Below the pieces are notes generated by a model. The model saw only the letters and a list, made by a program, of their open reading frames with translations. It searched no databases and was not told where the DNA came from. This document shows positions 16,622 through 25,858 of a stretch of DNA of 38,816 bases, in pieces; the first letter of the stretch is position 1; every line of letters starts with the position of its first letter. The stretch is from JBCCSZ01 sp039199225 (GTDB lineage: Bacteria > Bacteroidota > Bacteroidia > Chitinophagales > Saprospiraceae), in assembly GCA_039199225.1 (NCBI GenBank), contig JBCCSZ010000022.1:1-38816 (forward strand), written 5' to 3'. A program made the position numbers and the translations under genes.

Positions 16622-18537
16622 GCAATAGGAATTGTGATTTCGACTCGCGTACCGGTGTCGTATGCCTCGGGCTGGAGGTCGGAAGTGTGGAGGATGTAGT
16701 CCTTGGAGTATAACTCTCGAATCAGTTTTAGACGTTGACCGATGTTGTTTAAGGCAGTGGACTGGTATTGCTTTTGGTTGCTGGTTTTCAGAGCCATGGA
16801 GCGTTTGCGACCAATGCCATTGTCTTCAATGACGATCTTTAGTTTATCTTCCAGTTCTTCGATTCGCAACTGAATGTGTCCTTTTCCTTCTTTGTATCGG
16901 ATGCCATGCCACACGGCATTTTCCAGAAAGGGCTGAATCAGCATCGGAGGGATTTTGAGGTTGTTGTAGTCAATCTCTTCTGGCTGTTCGATGTCGTAAT
17001 CAAACTTATCACGGAAGCGGGTATGCTCCAATTTCAGGTACAAACTGATGAGTTCCAATTCTTTTTCCAAGGAGATGAATTCCAGTTTGGAATCGTCGAG
17101 CACCCGACGCATCAGAACTGAAAAATCTGAGAGATACTTATTGGCCGAGCGTTCATCGTTGCGGGCAATGAAGTTGTTGACAGAGTTGAGGACGTTGAAA
17201 ATAAAGTGTGGATTCATCTGGGTTCGCAAGGACTTCAGCAGCAGCATGTGATTAGCCTTCCTTTTCTCCCGGATGTTTTTGTAAATAAAATAAATGGATA
17301 CCAGGGCGCCCAACAGCAATAAACTGAGCAGCCCAATGATGACTCGCTGAGTAAATAGCTGTGTCCTGGTGTATTGGTTGCGAGCTATCGTGTAGTCAAA
17401 ATCTTTTTCAAATAGATCAATTTTTCGCTGCGTTTTGAGGATGGCCAATAGCTCGTTGACTTCGTCCTGCTTACTTTTATTGGTATTTTTAAGGCTCGAC
17501 TCATAAGTTTTCAAATCTTGGACGGCGGCTATGTAGTCTCCTTTTTGGGAGTTGATTTCGGATGAGCGCAGGTATATTTCTCCGACCTTTTCGCTGTCAT
17601 CCACCTTATCGATCAATGCCTTGGACTGGCGGACATATTTGGAGGCATTGTTCAAGTCACCTTTGTCGAGATAGGCATCAGCAATTTTGAGCTGTTCTTC
17701 TACAATCTGGTTGGGTTCTATGTTTAGGCTGTTTTGTAATTGTAGGTGTTCTTGCCGGTATTCTATTTCCTTGTCTGACGATGCATTGAGAATGAGCGAT
17801 TCTTTAGCCTCCTCGATGTCTTTGTAGTCGTTTTCTATACTACTGCTATCCTTTTCTTGGCTGGCGATTAGGTTGCGGGTAGAATTCCGAAAGTTGGCCT
17901 CTGCCAAGGGGGCGTTTTGCTGCTGGGCGTAGACGTTGGCCTTCTTGGCTTGTATGCGCGATAGGCTCCGAGTATCCTGCTGTCTGGCATAGTCACTTTC
18001 CAATTGGCTATACTCTAATAGACTCTTGTTGAGTTCCCGGTCGAGTCGGTCGGCATCTGCCAGGCCCTCGCGGCATCTTAGCAGGAGGGAGGAGTTGGCA
18101 GCTTCATTTTGCAAACACATGTTGAAGTAAAGCCTGGCAATGTCGGTGTTTTTTAGCAGGTTATACAATCGTCCGATTTCGTATTGTTGTTCGGCCATTT
18201 TGACTTTTTCTCCCATCGATTGAAAAAGCATCATGCCATTTTTGCGGCGGATGATGGCCAGTTCGTATTGCTGGATGTCTTCATTGATGTCGGCCAGCAG
18301 CAGGTAGGCGCGGGCCAGCACATCGGGTTTTTCTTGCTTTTTAGCGATTTGGACGGCCTGGTCGATGAGGTCGGTTGATTTGATCTGGCTGACCGATTGG
18401 ACAGAGGTGGCCTGGTCCAGCAATTTGGCAGGGTCCGGCTCTGTTTGTCGTCCAAGTTTGGAACTCTTTATCTGTGCCAGCCCTGGAAAGGCTAGTAGCA
18501 GTAGTAAGGACAATAGTATGGTTTTGTGCCAGATCAT
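16618..18537 (-). CDS. TPR-containing LytS-type sensor histidine kinase
   Basis: The start is placed at the ATG at 18537, giving 639 residues beginning MIWHKTILLSLLLLLAFPGLAQ, a clear signal peptide; a start 20 codons upstream would bury it. A periplasmic region of degenerate TPR helices (about 30-380) is followed by one TM helix (about 400-420, VIIGLLSLLLLGALVSIYFIY). The His_kinase domain has LRTQMNPHFIFNVLNSVNNFIA with the phosphorylated His. The ATPase domain has PFLENAVWHGI and IEDNGIGRKRS. It probably senses an extracytoplasmic signal through the TPR region and phosphorylates the overlapping LytTR regulator. A -7-like element lies just upstream. Confidence 0.92.
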   Translation of the reverse strand: MIWHKTILLSLLLLLAFPGLAQIKSSKLGRQTEPDPAKLLDQATSVQSVSQIKSTDLIDQAVQIAKKQEKPDVLARAYLLLADINEDIQQYELAIIRRKNGMMLFQSMGEKVKMAEQQYEIGRLYNLLKNTDIARLYFNMCLQNEAANSSLLLRCREGLADADRLDRELNKSLLEYSQLESDYARQQDTRSLSRIQAKKANVYAQQQNAPLAEANFRNSTRNLIASQEKDSSSIENDYKDIEEAKESLILNASSDKEIEYRQEHLQLQNSLNIEPNQIVEEQLKIADAYLDKGDLNNASKYVRQSKALIDKVDDSEKVGEIYLRSSEINSQKGDYIAAVQDLKTYESSLKNTNKSKQDEVNELLAILKTQRKIDLFEKDFDYTIARNQYTRTQLFTQRVIIGLLSLLLLGALVSIYFIYKNIREKRKANHMLLLKSLRTQMNPHFIFNVLNSVNNFIARNDERSANKYLSDFSVLMRRVLDDSKLEFISLEKELELISLYLKLEHTRFRDKFDYDIEQPEEIDYNNLKIPPMLIQPFLENAVWHGIRYKEGKGHIQLRIEELEDKLKIVIEDNGIGRKRSMALKTSNQKQYQSTALNNIGQRLKLIRELYSKDYILHTSDLQPEAYDTGTRVEITIPIA

Positions 18538-18560
18538 ATCTGTTTTTAAGCTCTCGCATC

Positions 18561-18568
18561 CAAAGATA
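18561..18568 (-). promoter_or_regulatory. -7-like element for the sensor kinase operon
   Basis: TATCTTTG on the minus strand fits TAnnTTTG exactly and lies 24 bp before the proposed kinase start at 18537. No TTTG occurs at the usual 19-21 bp; the nearest TTG is 26 bp away, so this is tentative. It also supports the downstream choice of start codon. Confidence 0.3.
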
Positions 18569-18735
18569 ACCGATTTTAGGGAATGCTGTTTTGGCAAAAA
18601 AGGGTGATTTGGGGGCGTTTACCAAGTCAGATGGATACTTGGCAAAGGCAGACATCTCCCTGGCCAAGTATTGGTTTTTCTTTCTGTTTTTTTCCAGGAA
18701 TTTTGAGCTATTCATTCATCAAAAACGCCAGCTCT

Positions 18736-20385
18736 ATGAAATTATGGAAATTGTATCTAATGTCTTGTACCGCTGTACTCCTCTTATTTTTAGGGTTCAA
18801 AATCAATGTATTTGCCGCTAGTGTTGTACACAACTTGTGGAATGACGAAGTTACTGTGGCAACAGAAGAGGAAGTCCAAAGTGGGAAATCCATCCGAGTT
18901 GCTCTATTGTTGGATACCAGCAGCTCCATGTCTGGTCTGATCGAACAGGCAAAGTCTCAGCTGTGGAAGATCGTCAACGAATTGGGAAGTCTTCAACACA
19001 CAGAAGGAAAAGCCCCCCGCCTAATGATTTCGCTTTATGAGTATGGCAATGATGGGTTATCTGCCCGCCAAGGCTACATTCGTCAACTACTGCCTTTTAC
19101 GACAGATATGGACTTGGTGTCTGAAAAACTCTTCACCCTCACCACCAATGGGGGCAATGAGTACTGTGGCATGGTCATCAAAAGAGCCCTCGACCAGTTG
19201 AAATGGGGGCAAAACAAAGACGATCTGAAAATGATCTACATTGCAGGAAATGAATCTTTTGCACAAGGCGTCGTCCCTTTCAAAAAAGCTTGTCAAATGG
19301 CGGTAGATCGGGACATCATCATACACACCATTTATTGTGGAAATGAATCCTCTGGCATTTCAGAGTATTGGGACCAAGGTGCGCAGGCTGGTCATGGTTC
19401 CTTTATGACAATCGATCAAAACGAGCAAACCGTCTACATCGAAACACCTTATGATAAGTCCATCGGTGCGCTGAATACAGAACTCAATAAAACCTATGTC
19501 CCCTACGGCGATCAAGGAGCAAAGTTCAAGAAGAACCAAAGCCGTCAAGATGCCAATGCCTCTTCCTACACTTTATCCAATGCTGTGGATCGCACAATCT
19601 TTAAAAGCTCTAAAGCATACACGAACGACAAGTGGGATTTGGTGGACGCCTACAAAAGAGATAAGTCGATCCTGAAAAAGAAAACAGCCCTACCCAAAGA
19701 AATACGCAACTATTCCAATGCAGAGCTGGAAAAATATGTGGAGGAAAAGCAAAATAGCCGCGCCCGTATTCAGACAGAAATTCGCGATCTCAATCAAAAG
19801 CGGAATGCTTACTTGAAAGACCGTTCCAAGGAAAAGGCTGGCATGCAAAGCCTGGAGAATTCCATTCTCAACTCTGTTCGAAAGGCGGCCAATGATAAGA
19901 ACTATAAAATGAGGACCACTGCCTTACCGACAACGGATAAGTCGCTGGTGGATTATCCGAGCTTTTTGACGCTGACCAAAGAAGTGGAGGCTTACCGCAA
20001 AGATCGATTGTTGGATTTTGAGGCGTTTATGGAAAAGTCCAAAGAGTCGGGAACCATCATTCTCGACACGCGTTCCAAAGCAGCTTACGATCAAAAGCAT
20101 TTGAAAGGTGCGGTCCATCTGAACTTCTCCGATTTTACAAAGGAAAAACTTCTGGAAGTCATTCCAAGTAAAACGACCAAGATTTTGATCTACTGCAACA
20201 ACAACGTTCTAGGTGACAATCGCAACTTTCCAGCTAAGTCCATGCCCTTGGCACTGAACATTCCGACTTTCATCAACCTCTATGGGTATGGCTATAAGGA
20301 ATTGTACGAATTGGCTTCCCTGGTACCTGTCGATAATATTGCCTGGGAATTTGAAGGAACAGATGTTCGCTCGAGAATGGAATAG
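18736..20385 (+). CDS. secreted VWA-rhodanese fusion protein
   Basis: The ATG at 18736 gives 549 residues starting MKLWKLYLMSCTAVLLLFLGFKINVFAAS, a signal peptide; an upstream start at 18583 would add 51 unconserved-looking residues. A von Willebrand factor A domain (about 53-250) has an intact MIDAS motif DTSSSMSG (Asp60, Ser62, Ser64), so it should bind a divalent metal and a protein ligand. A charged helical, probably coiled-coil segment (about 330-400, rich in Lys, Glu, Arg) follows. The C-terminal rhodanese domain (about 415-530) includes ILDTRSKAAYDQKHLKGAVHL and the loop YCNNNVLGDN with candidate active-site Cys487. The rhodanese role could be sulfur transfer or only a protein-binding fold. 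It is divergent from the LytS/LytTR pair. Confidence 0.85.
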   Translation: MKLWKLYLMSCTAVLLLFLGFKINVFAASVVHNLWNDEVTVATEEEVQSGKSIRVALLLDTSSSMSGLIEQAKSQLWKIVNELGSLQHTEGKAPRLMISLYEYGNDGLSARQGYIRQLLPFTTDMDLVSEKLFTLTTNGGNEYCGMVIKRALDQLKWGQNKDDLKMIYIAGNESFAQGVVPFKKACQMAVDRDIIIHTIYCGNESSGISEYWDQGAQAGHGSFMTIDQNEQTVYIETPYDKSIGALNTELNKTYVPYGDQGAKFKKNQSRQDANASSYTLSNAVDRTIFKSSKAYTNDKWDLVDAYKRDKSILKKKTALPKEIRNYSNAELEKYVEEKQNSRARIQTEIRDLNQKRNAYLKDRSKEKAGMQSLENSILNSVRKAANDKNYKMRTTALPTTDKSLVDYPSFLTLTKEVEAYRKDRLLDFEAFMEKSKESGTIILDTRSKAAYDQKHLKGAVHLNFSDFTKEKLLEVIPSKTTKILIYCNNNVLGDNRNFPAKSMPLALNIPTFINLYGYGYKELYELASLVPVDNIAWEFEGTDVRSRME

Positions 20386-20403
20386 CTTCATGCCCCTAAT
20401 AAA

Positions 20404-20447
20404 AAACTGCCTTCGAATCCACTAAAAGACTGGATTGAAGGCAGTTT
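20404..20447. terminator. bidirectional terminator between VWA-rhodanese and alkene reductase genes
   Basis: AAACTGCCTTCGAATCCA (20404-20421) and TGGATTGAAGGCAGTTT (20431-20447) form a 17-bp stem with one bulged base and a 9-nt loop. A-rich and T-containing flanks lie on both sides, between convergent genes. Confidence 0.75.
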
Positions 20448-20471
20448 CATTTCTAATGATTTGATGTAAAA

Positions 20472-21563
20472 CTACTCTGCTGTGCCAACCAGGCTCGGGT
20501 AATCTGTATACCCTTTCGCACCTGGTGTATAAAAAGTCGATTGATCTGCATCAACCAATTCTGCTCCTGTTTGTAAGCGCTGGACCAAATCTGGATTACC
20601 AATAAAGGGGCGACCGAAAGCAATCAATTCGCCGGCCTCTTTTTGGAGGTTTTCCTCCGCCCGAGCCTTGTCATATCCACCACTTAAAATAAGGTTGCCT
20701 TTATAAGCCTGTCTGATGCGCTCCACGACAGTCGGAGGCACCGCTGGCGCTCCCATAGAGGAATGGTCAACTAGGTGGACATACACCAAGCCCAACTTGT
20801 CTAATGCTCCGGCCAGGTATTCAAATGTCTCATCGATGGAATCGTAGACGGCCATATCGTTGAGGATACCATAGGGAGAGAGGCGAATTCCCACTTTGTC
20901 TTTGCCAATCGCTGCAACGGTTTGCTCGGCAATTTCCAAAATGAAGCGCGCTCTACTTTCAATGCTGCCTCCGTAGTGGTCTGTGCGTTTGTTGGAATGG
21001 GCAGATAAGAACTGAGCCAGCAGATAACCATTGGCTGCATGCAATTCTACACCGTCGAAACCAGCCTCGATGGCCAATTTTGCAGAATCGACGTACTCTC
21101 GGATGGCTTGCTGGATGTCCTCTGAGGTCATTTCTCGGGCCGTTGAATGTGGCTGCATCCCATTGGCATCCGTATACATTTCGCCCACTAAAGTCCCACC
21201 TGTTGGGGCAAGTACTTCTGCCCCCTCGGGGAGATTATCTTTGTGGGTCACCCGTCCGGTATGCATCAGTTGAACAAAGATGTGTCCACCCTTTTCATGC
21301 ACGGCATCGGTAACCAAGCGCCAACCGTCGGCTTGCGCCTTACTGAATAAGCCAGGGATTCTTGGATAGCCCAGGCCGTTTGGCGAGGGCGAGGTACCTT
21401 CTGTAATGATTAGGCCAGCGTCTGCTCTCTGACCATAGTAAGTGGCTACCAATTCGTCGGGGGCATTGGTGCTGGCATGAGCTCTAGATCGCGTCATGGG
21501 TGCCATGACGATTCTGTTGGAAAGCGTCTTGCTTCCCAGCTGAAAGGATTCGAATAACTTCAT
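20472..21563 (-). CDS. alkene reductase, old yellow enzyme family
   Basis: A 363-residue FMN-dependent NAD(P)H:alkene oxidoreductase of the NemA/OYE type, reducing activated C=C bonds or nitro compounds in the cytoplasm. It begins LFESFQLGSKTLSNRIVMAPMTRSRA, and has the substrate-binding pair in LHAANGYLLAQFLS (HxxN) and NKRTDHYGGSIESRARF. The C-terminal FMN phosphate region contains LILSGGY and LIAFGRPFIGNPDLV. Length is normal. It lies 88 bp downstream of the MFS transporter on the same strand and may share its transcript, with the divergent AraC protein as a likely regulator. The natural substrate is unknown. Confidence 0.93.
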   Translation of the reverse strand: MKLFESFQLGSKTLSNRIVMAPMTRSRAHASTNAPDELVATYYGQRADAGLIITEGTSPSPNGLGYPRIPGLFSKAQADGWRLVTDAVHEKGGHIFVQLMHTGRVTHKDNLPEGAEVLAPTGGTLVGEMYTDANGMQPHSTAREMTSEDIQQAIREYVDSAKLAIEAGFDGVELHAANGYLLAQFLSAHSNKRTDHYGGSIESRARFILEIAEQTVAAIGKDKVGIRLSPYGILNDMAVYDSIDETFEYLAGALDKLGLVYVHLVDHSSMGAPAVPPTVVERIRQAYKGNLILSGGYDKARAEENLQKEAGELIAFGRPFIGNPDLVQRLQTGAELVDADQSTFYTPGAKGYTDYPSLVGTAE

Positions 21564-21651
21564 TCGTATTAGTGGAGTTTTAGGAACTGAACAATTTCTG
21601 TGTTATGACATTGATTAAACAGCTCACTAGATCGAAGGTTCGTTTTGCTAT

Positions 21652-22812
21652 TCAAGATTTTTTACCCATGTAGTTTCGAAAACTGAAAATGGACATCAAA
21701 ATAAATAGGATTAATACGAAAAATAGGGCCAGATGTAGATTCTGCCAATCGGCTACAAAGCCAATAATAGGCGGCCCAAATAGGAAACCGGAATAGCCAA
21801 TGGTGGTCACCATGCTGATGCCAACCCCAGGAGCAAGTCCCTTCGTATTGCCTGCCACACTGTAGGCGATCGGAACAATGGTGGCCAAACCCAGACCGAT
21901 AACGAAGAAGCCAATCACCGCTACCCAAGGGTGTGTGATACCCAAAACGATGCCCATCCCAACCGTAGCAACCAAGCTACCTGATAGCAAAAGCCGGGCG
22001 TCTCCCAGGAGGGTTCTGGCTCGATCACCCAAAAAGCGACCACACATCATGGCTGTTGAAAAAGCTGCCAGTGCCAGCGGTGCAATGGCCTCCTCGGCCA
22101 AAGCGATGTTTTCCATGAAGTTGGTACTCCAATCGGACATGGCACCCTCGCCTAGCATGCAGCAAAAAGCAATCAGCCCAACGCCTAGTAAGGCCCGGCT
22201 GGGCATCCGAAACAATACTTCTTCTTCCTTTCCAGTCGCTGCCGCTCTTGGATCATCCATCAGGTGGCGAATGGCAAATAGGGCCAGGAAAAAACAAAGG
22301 ATACAAGCCAAAGCTAAGTGGGTGAAAAGATCGTATTCTAAGCGTACAAAAAGGGCGCCGTTGGCTGCTCCGAGCATCATACCGGCACTAAAAATGGCGT
22401 GAAAAGAAGCCATGATCGGCTTTTGAAGCTGTTGTTCTGCCAATACTGCCTGCGCATTCATAGCAACATCCATCATACCTGTTACAATACCCATGGCAAA
22501 GAAGGCTACACCAAGGCTAAGTGTGGTGGGTAGCATGGTGAAAAAAGGTATAACTAAACAGAGAATCAGCGTTGAGGCAGTAGTAACTTGTCGGCTGCCA
22601 TTTCTCACAATGACCCAACCGGCAAAGGGCATGGCCAGCAAGGCACCAATAGAGGCTGCCAGCAGGACGAGTCCCAACATGCCATTGTCCATGCCATACA
22701 ATTCTTGCAAGCGTGGGAGGCGCGATACCCAATTGGCATACAAAAATCCGTTGATCCAAAAGATGATATTGACGGCTGATCGAAACACAGGCTGGTCTAT
22801 TTTATTGGGCAA
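21652..22812 (-). CDS. MFS transporter
   Basis: A 386-residue protein with about 12 TM helices and the MFS layout. It starts RSAVNIIFWINGFLYANWVSRLPRL, and has FAGWVIVRNGSRQVTTAS as the motif-A-like loop between TM2 and TM3. A central hydrophilic loop (about 190-205, DDPRAAATGKEEE) separates the two halves, and the second half contains GRFLGDRARTLLGD. It resembles the YbjJ/FucP-like group, but the substrate is not predictable. The start is TTG at 22812; an in-frame TAA lies four codons upstream and no ATG is near. The divergent AraC regulator begins 113 bp away. Confidence 0.85.
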   Translation of the reverse strand: MPNKIDQPVFRSAVNIIFWINGFLYANWVSRLPRLQELYGMDNGMLGLVLLAASIGALLAMPFAGWVIVRNGSRQVTTASTLILCLVIPFFTMLPTTLSLGVAFFAMGIVTGMMDVAMNAQAVLAEQQLQKPIMASFHAIFSAGMMLGAANGALFVRLEYDLFTHLALACILCFFLALFAIRHLMDDPRAAATGKEEEVLFRMPSRALLGVGLIAFCCMLGEGAMSDWSTNFMENIALAEEAIAPLALAAFSTAMMCGRFLGDRARTLLGDARLLLSGSLVATVGMGIVLGITHPWVAVIGFFVIGLGLATIVPIAYSVAGNTKGLAPGVGISMVTTIGYSGFLFGPPIIGFVADWQNLHLALFFVLILFILMSIFSFRNYMGKKS

Positions 22813-22925
22813 AGATTGAGCTTATCTGAGAAGATTGCTAAGTAGCTATTGGCTATTTATGGTGACTGGTTAACCTTTGTTTGTTATTTATTGCTTACTA
22901 TTGTTAATTAGAGAATAAAAACTAT

Positions 22926-23798
22926 ATGGGAGCCGCCGTTTTAGAAAAGATAGATGCAGATTTTGGCAGTTCGTTGCGTGTTCGACGTTTTCAGTTGGCT
23001 GGACCGCAATGTCCGAGCTACTGGCACTATCATCCAGAGTATGAGCTGGTGTACATCAATCGTGGAACAGCTACCAGGCACATTGGAAACCACGTTACGC
23101 GCTTTGAGAATGGCGATCTCATTATGGTTGGTAGCAACCTACCGCATCGTGGATTTACCGAGGATATGGTGGAGGAGCATATTGAAATCCTGATCCAATG
23201 GCATCCCGATTTTTTGGGCGCAACTTTCTTTGACATTCCAGAGATGGCCAAGATTCGTCAGTTGTTGCAGCGCAGCCAACTGGGAATTTCCTTCGGTGGC
23301 CAAACCCGAGAGCGCGTCGGTACGGAGATGATTGCTTTATCGACTATGAAGGCCGAGCAGCGCCTATCTGTCTTCCTAGGCATCTTGACTACCTTAGCCA
23401 ATTCCAAAGAATACGACATCCTAAACGCTTCAGGTGTTGGTTTGAAATTGCGAGAGAGCGACCATGGCCGCATTCGTAAAATCTACGATTATGTGGAGAA
23501 AAACTACCAGGACAAACTGAGTTTGGAGGAGGCTGTTCGCTTGGCAAATATGACAAAACCAGCCTTTTGTCGCCATTTTAAGCGAGTGACTGGTCATACC
23601 TTTATGGCCTTTGTCAACAAATACCGGATTGCCCAGGCCAGTCGATTGTTGAGCAATACGGGCTTGAGCATTTCCGAAATATGTTTTCATTGCGGCTTTA
23701 TCAATCTATCGACCTTCAACAAGCAGTTCAAGGCGATCACTGGCAAGACGCCTTTGAGGTATCGAAAGTATTATCTGCAGGAGATTCACGGAAAGTAG
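22926..23798 (+). CDS. AraC-family transcriptional regulator
   Basis: A 290-residue regulator. The N-terminal cupin-type sensing domain (about 15-150) has CPSYWHYHPEYELVYINRGTATRHIGNH and FENGDLIMVGSNLPH. The C-terminal pair of helix-turn-helix motifs (about 180-285) has LSLEEAVRLANMTKPAFCRHFKR and ISEICFHCGFINLSTFNKQFK, ending GKTPLRYRKYY. The cupin histidines suggest a small-molecule ligand. It is divergent from the MFS transporter and OYE genes, the usual layout for a regulator and its targets. Confidence 0.9.
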   Translation: MGAAVLEKIDADFGSSLRVRRFQLAGPQCPSYWHYHPEYELVYINRGTATRHIGNHVTRFENGDLIMVGSNLPHRGFTEDMVEEHIEILIQWHPDFLGATFFDIPEMAKIRQLLQRSQLGISFGGQTRERVGTEMIALSTMKAEQRLSVFLGILTTLANSKEYDILNASGVGLKLRESDHGRIRKIYDYVEKNYQDKLSLEEAVRLANMTKPAFCRHFKRVTGHTFMAFVNKYRIAQASRLLSNTGLSISEICFHCGFINLSTFNKQFKAITGKTPLRYRKYYLQEIHGK

Positions 23799-24012
23799 GG
23801 AAGAAAATGAACAGGCACGACATACTTTGATGTACTTCAAAATCCAGGGCTCATCCTTTTAGGTAATTTTGGTAAAATTTGTACATTCAATGGTTGGAAA
23901 GTCTAAGCGGTTGATTGGTTCATTCAATGCTACGAACTGCTCAACCAATTGCTTTAAAAGGATTTGTCTATCTGTCAAAAGTAACGCTGGGCGTTTTTTG
24001 AAAAAAAATTGT

Positions 24013-24747
24013 ATGATGAAAGGAGCAAAGAGCGTAATAGGTCTGTTGTTTTTCTTATTGATGATTGCCGCCTGTACGGTCAAAGAAAAGGGCGCAGGTT
24101 CTTCCGTGCCATCCACAGAGGAAGCTACCATTTCTCCCTTGGCATTCAACCAGAGTTTTGACAAAAGGGAAATGCCTTTCAAGGGACAGCTCATCAAAAC
24201 CATTCATTGGACAGATCAAAACGGTCAAAATACCCTTATTCTTTCTCAGAAAGAGGTCAGTGACCAAGAGGAGCCTTCCTTGCGTAAAGCGGAAATATTT
24301 GCCGAGCAATACGTACAAAAAGATGATGAGATTCGACTTTTGTGGGATATACACGATTGGGTAGATCAATGTGATTGTGACTGCGATGTGCATTTGGTCG
24401 ATAGCAGCCTTCTGGTATTAGACATCGATAAGGACGGTATTGCTGAAAGTACGTTTATGTATTTGCTCAACGACCGCTGCGATGCTTCGCCGGTCAGTAC
24501 CAAATTGATGATGCACAGCGGTGCTAAGAAGTTGGTTATTCGAGGTCTGTCTCAACAATATTTGATGCCTACCGCCGACGAACTGGAAGGAACTGGTATT
24601 GTGGTTGACAAAGAGATGTTTAAGAAAATCGATCCGGCTTTTGAAAAGGTAGACCATCGGATTGGCCAGTTTGCTTCCCGATACTGGGACCAATACATCC
24701 AAAAGGAGAATGCCGAATTTGAGACTAGAGTAGGGAAGAACAACTAG
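24013..24747 (+). CDS. lipoprotein resembling the M949_RS01915 surface polysaccharide family
   Basis: The start is set at ATG 24013 (24016 is equally possible), because the resulting 244-residue product begins with a lipoprotein signal peptide ending in LMIAAC (lipobox). A longer frame from 23869 would bury it. The mature part has LIKTIHWTDQNGQNTLILSQKE, a Cys/Asp-rich loop CDCDCDVHL, and LDIDKDGIAESTFMYLL, which looks like a calcium-binding repeat loop. The order resembles a Bacteroidota family named M949_RS01915, whose name comes from a Riemerella mutant; this is a family-level recollection only. The molecular function is unknown. It is convergent with porQ, stops 14 bp apart. Confidence 0.65.
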   Translation: MMKGAKSVIGLLFFLLMIAACTVKEKGAGSSVPSTEEATISPLAFNQSFDKREMPFKGQLIKTIHWTDQNGQNTLILSQKEVSDQEEPSLRKAEIFAEQYVQKDDEIRLLWDIHDWVDQCDCDCDVHLVDSSLLVLDIDKDGIAESTFMYLLNDRCDASPVSTKLMMHSGAKKLVIRGLSQQYLMPTADELEGTGIVVDKEMFKKIDPAFEKVDHRIGQFASRYWDQYIQKENAEFETRVGKNN

Positions 24748-24761
24748 GGGGTGTCTTTCTG

Positions 24762-25832
24762 TTAGCCCTTCTTTTTAAATTCTCGCAAATTGGTGGAGAT
24801 GCTGAAGTGATTGCCTCCTCCGGCCAAGTGGTAGAAGCTCCTGCCATAATCAATACGAAAGCGCTTGATCTTGAAGCCAAGCCCCATAGAGAATCCCGCC
24901 AAAGAGCGAAAATTATCCACAGACAATTCCTGTTTCCGCAAGTGGTTGTAGCCAAAGCGCAGTCGAAAGTTTTCGAGTCTGCCAAACAGGAACTCTCCGC
25001 TGAAAACAAAGTGCCGGAAAAAATTGTCGATTTGCATGGAAAATCCACTTTCTTCTTGGTTGCCGTCTCCGATGATGAAGGTCGTCTCTTCGGTTGTCGG
25101 ATCGTCATATAAAAGATTCCAGCGTTGCAAATTGTGGTATACGACTGAGAAGCGGAAAGGGAGGTGCTTTAGCCTCTGCGAAATCCCTATCTGGATATCG
25201 AAGGGAAGGGGCTCGTTGTTTTCGTTGGTGTAGCCAGACAGCTGTGCGCCGGCGTTCTTGAAAACCAAGGAAGCTGTAAATCGACCGGAGGTGTCCTGAT
25301 AAAATAGCCCAAGATCGGCTGCAAGCCCGACGGAATTATACGTTTCCAGTTGGGAAGTGATCAGCTTTGCATTGGCACCGAAGGTGAGCTTTTCGTAGAC
25401 TTGCCGAGAAGCGCCCACGACAAAAGCATATTCAGAGGCTTTGAACTCGCCCGTGATGGTTCCGAATTCGTCTGCTGCATCGAAGGTGCCGTAGGTTGTA
25501 TATTGTAAACCAGCGTGTAGGCTGGCATTCCACTTTTTTGCATGATGACCATAGGCCACATAACCGTGGTTGATCCCTCCCAAAAAGATGTTATGGCTGA
25601 GCGCGATTTGCTGGTGCATGTCCGGATTGAGCAAGGATGGATTGCTGAGTGCCAGTGATAAATCGTCGTCTCTCACGCTGATTAGGTGTCCGCCCATTGC
25701 TGTGAGGCGGGCCGATGCTGGCAGGTTGAGAAATTCGTAGGTGTTGTTGCCTCCAACGATTTGGGCGGTAGAAAATAGGGGAGAGAGGAATAGCGCAGAG
25801 AACAGGATTAGGATGCGTAAGGGTAAATTCAT
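24762..25832 (-). CDS. porQ: type IX secretion system protein PorQ
   Basis: A 356-residue outer-membrane beta-barrel protein. The signal peptide (about 1-23, LFSALFLSPLFSTAQ) is followed by IVGGNNTYEFLNLPASARLTAMGGHLISVRDDDLSLALSNPSLLN, the signature opening of PorQ/PorV-type proteins (loss of the SAR-ALGG-like segment defines the family). Alternating aromatic strands follow to ISTNLREFKKKG. PorQ supports C-terminal-signal protein export by the type IX system, as part of the attachment/secretion apparatus at the outer membrane. Gene order ugd - MORN lipoprotein - porQ on one strand with 26-39 bp gaps suggests cotranscription and a cell-envelope theme. Confidence 0.85.
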   Translation of the reverse strand: MNLPLRILILFSALFLSPLFSTAQIVGGNNTYEFLNLPASARLTAMGGHLISVRDDDLSLALSNPSLLNPDMHQQIALSHNIFLGGINHGYVAYGHHAKKWNASLHAGLQYTTYGTFDAADEFGTITGEFKASEYAFVVGASRQVYEKLTFGANAKLITSQLETYNSVGLAADLGLFYQDTSGRFTASLVFKNAGAQLSGYTNENNEPLPFDIQIGISQRLKHLPFRFSVVYHNLQRWNLLYDDPTTEETTFIIGDGNQEESGFSMQIDNFFRHFVFSGEFLFGRLENFRLRFGYNHLRKQELSVDNFRSLAGFSMGLGFKIKRFRIDYGRSFYHLAGGGNHFSISTNLREFKKKG

Positions 25833-25858
25833 AGTTCAGAGGCACTCGTTTGAAAAAG

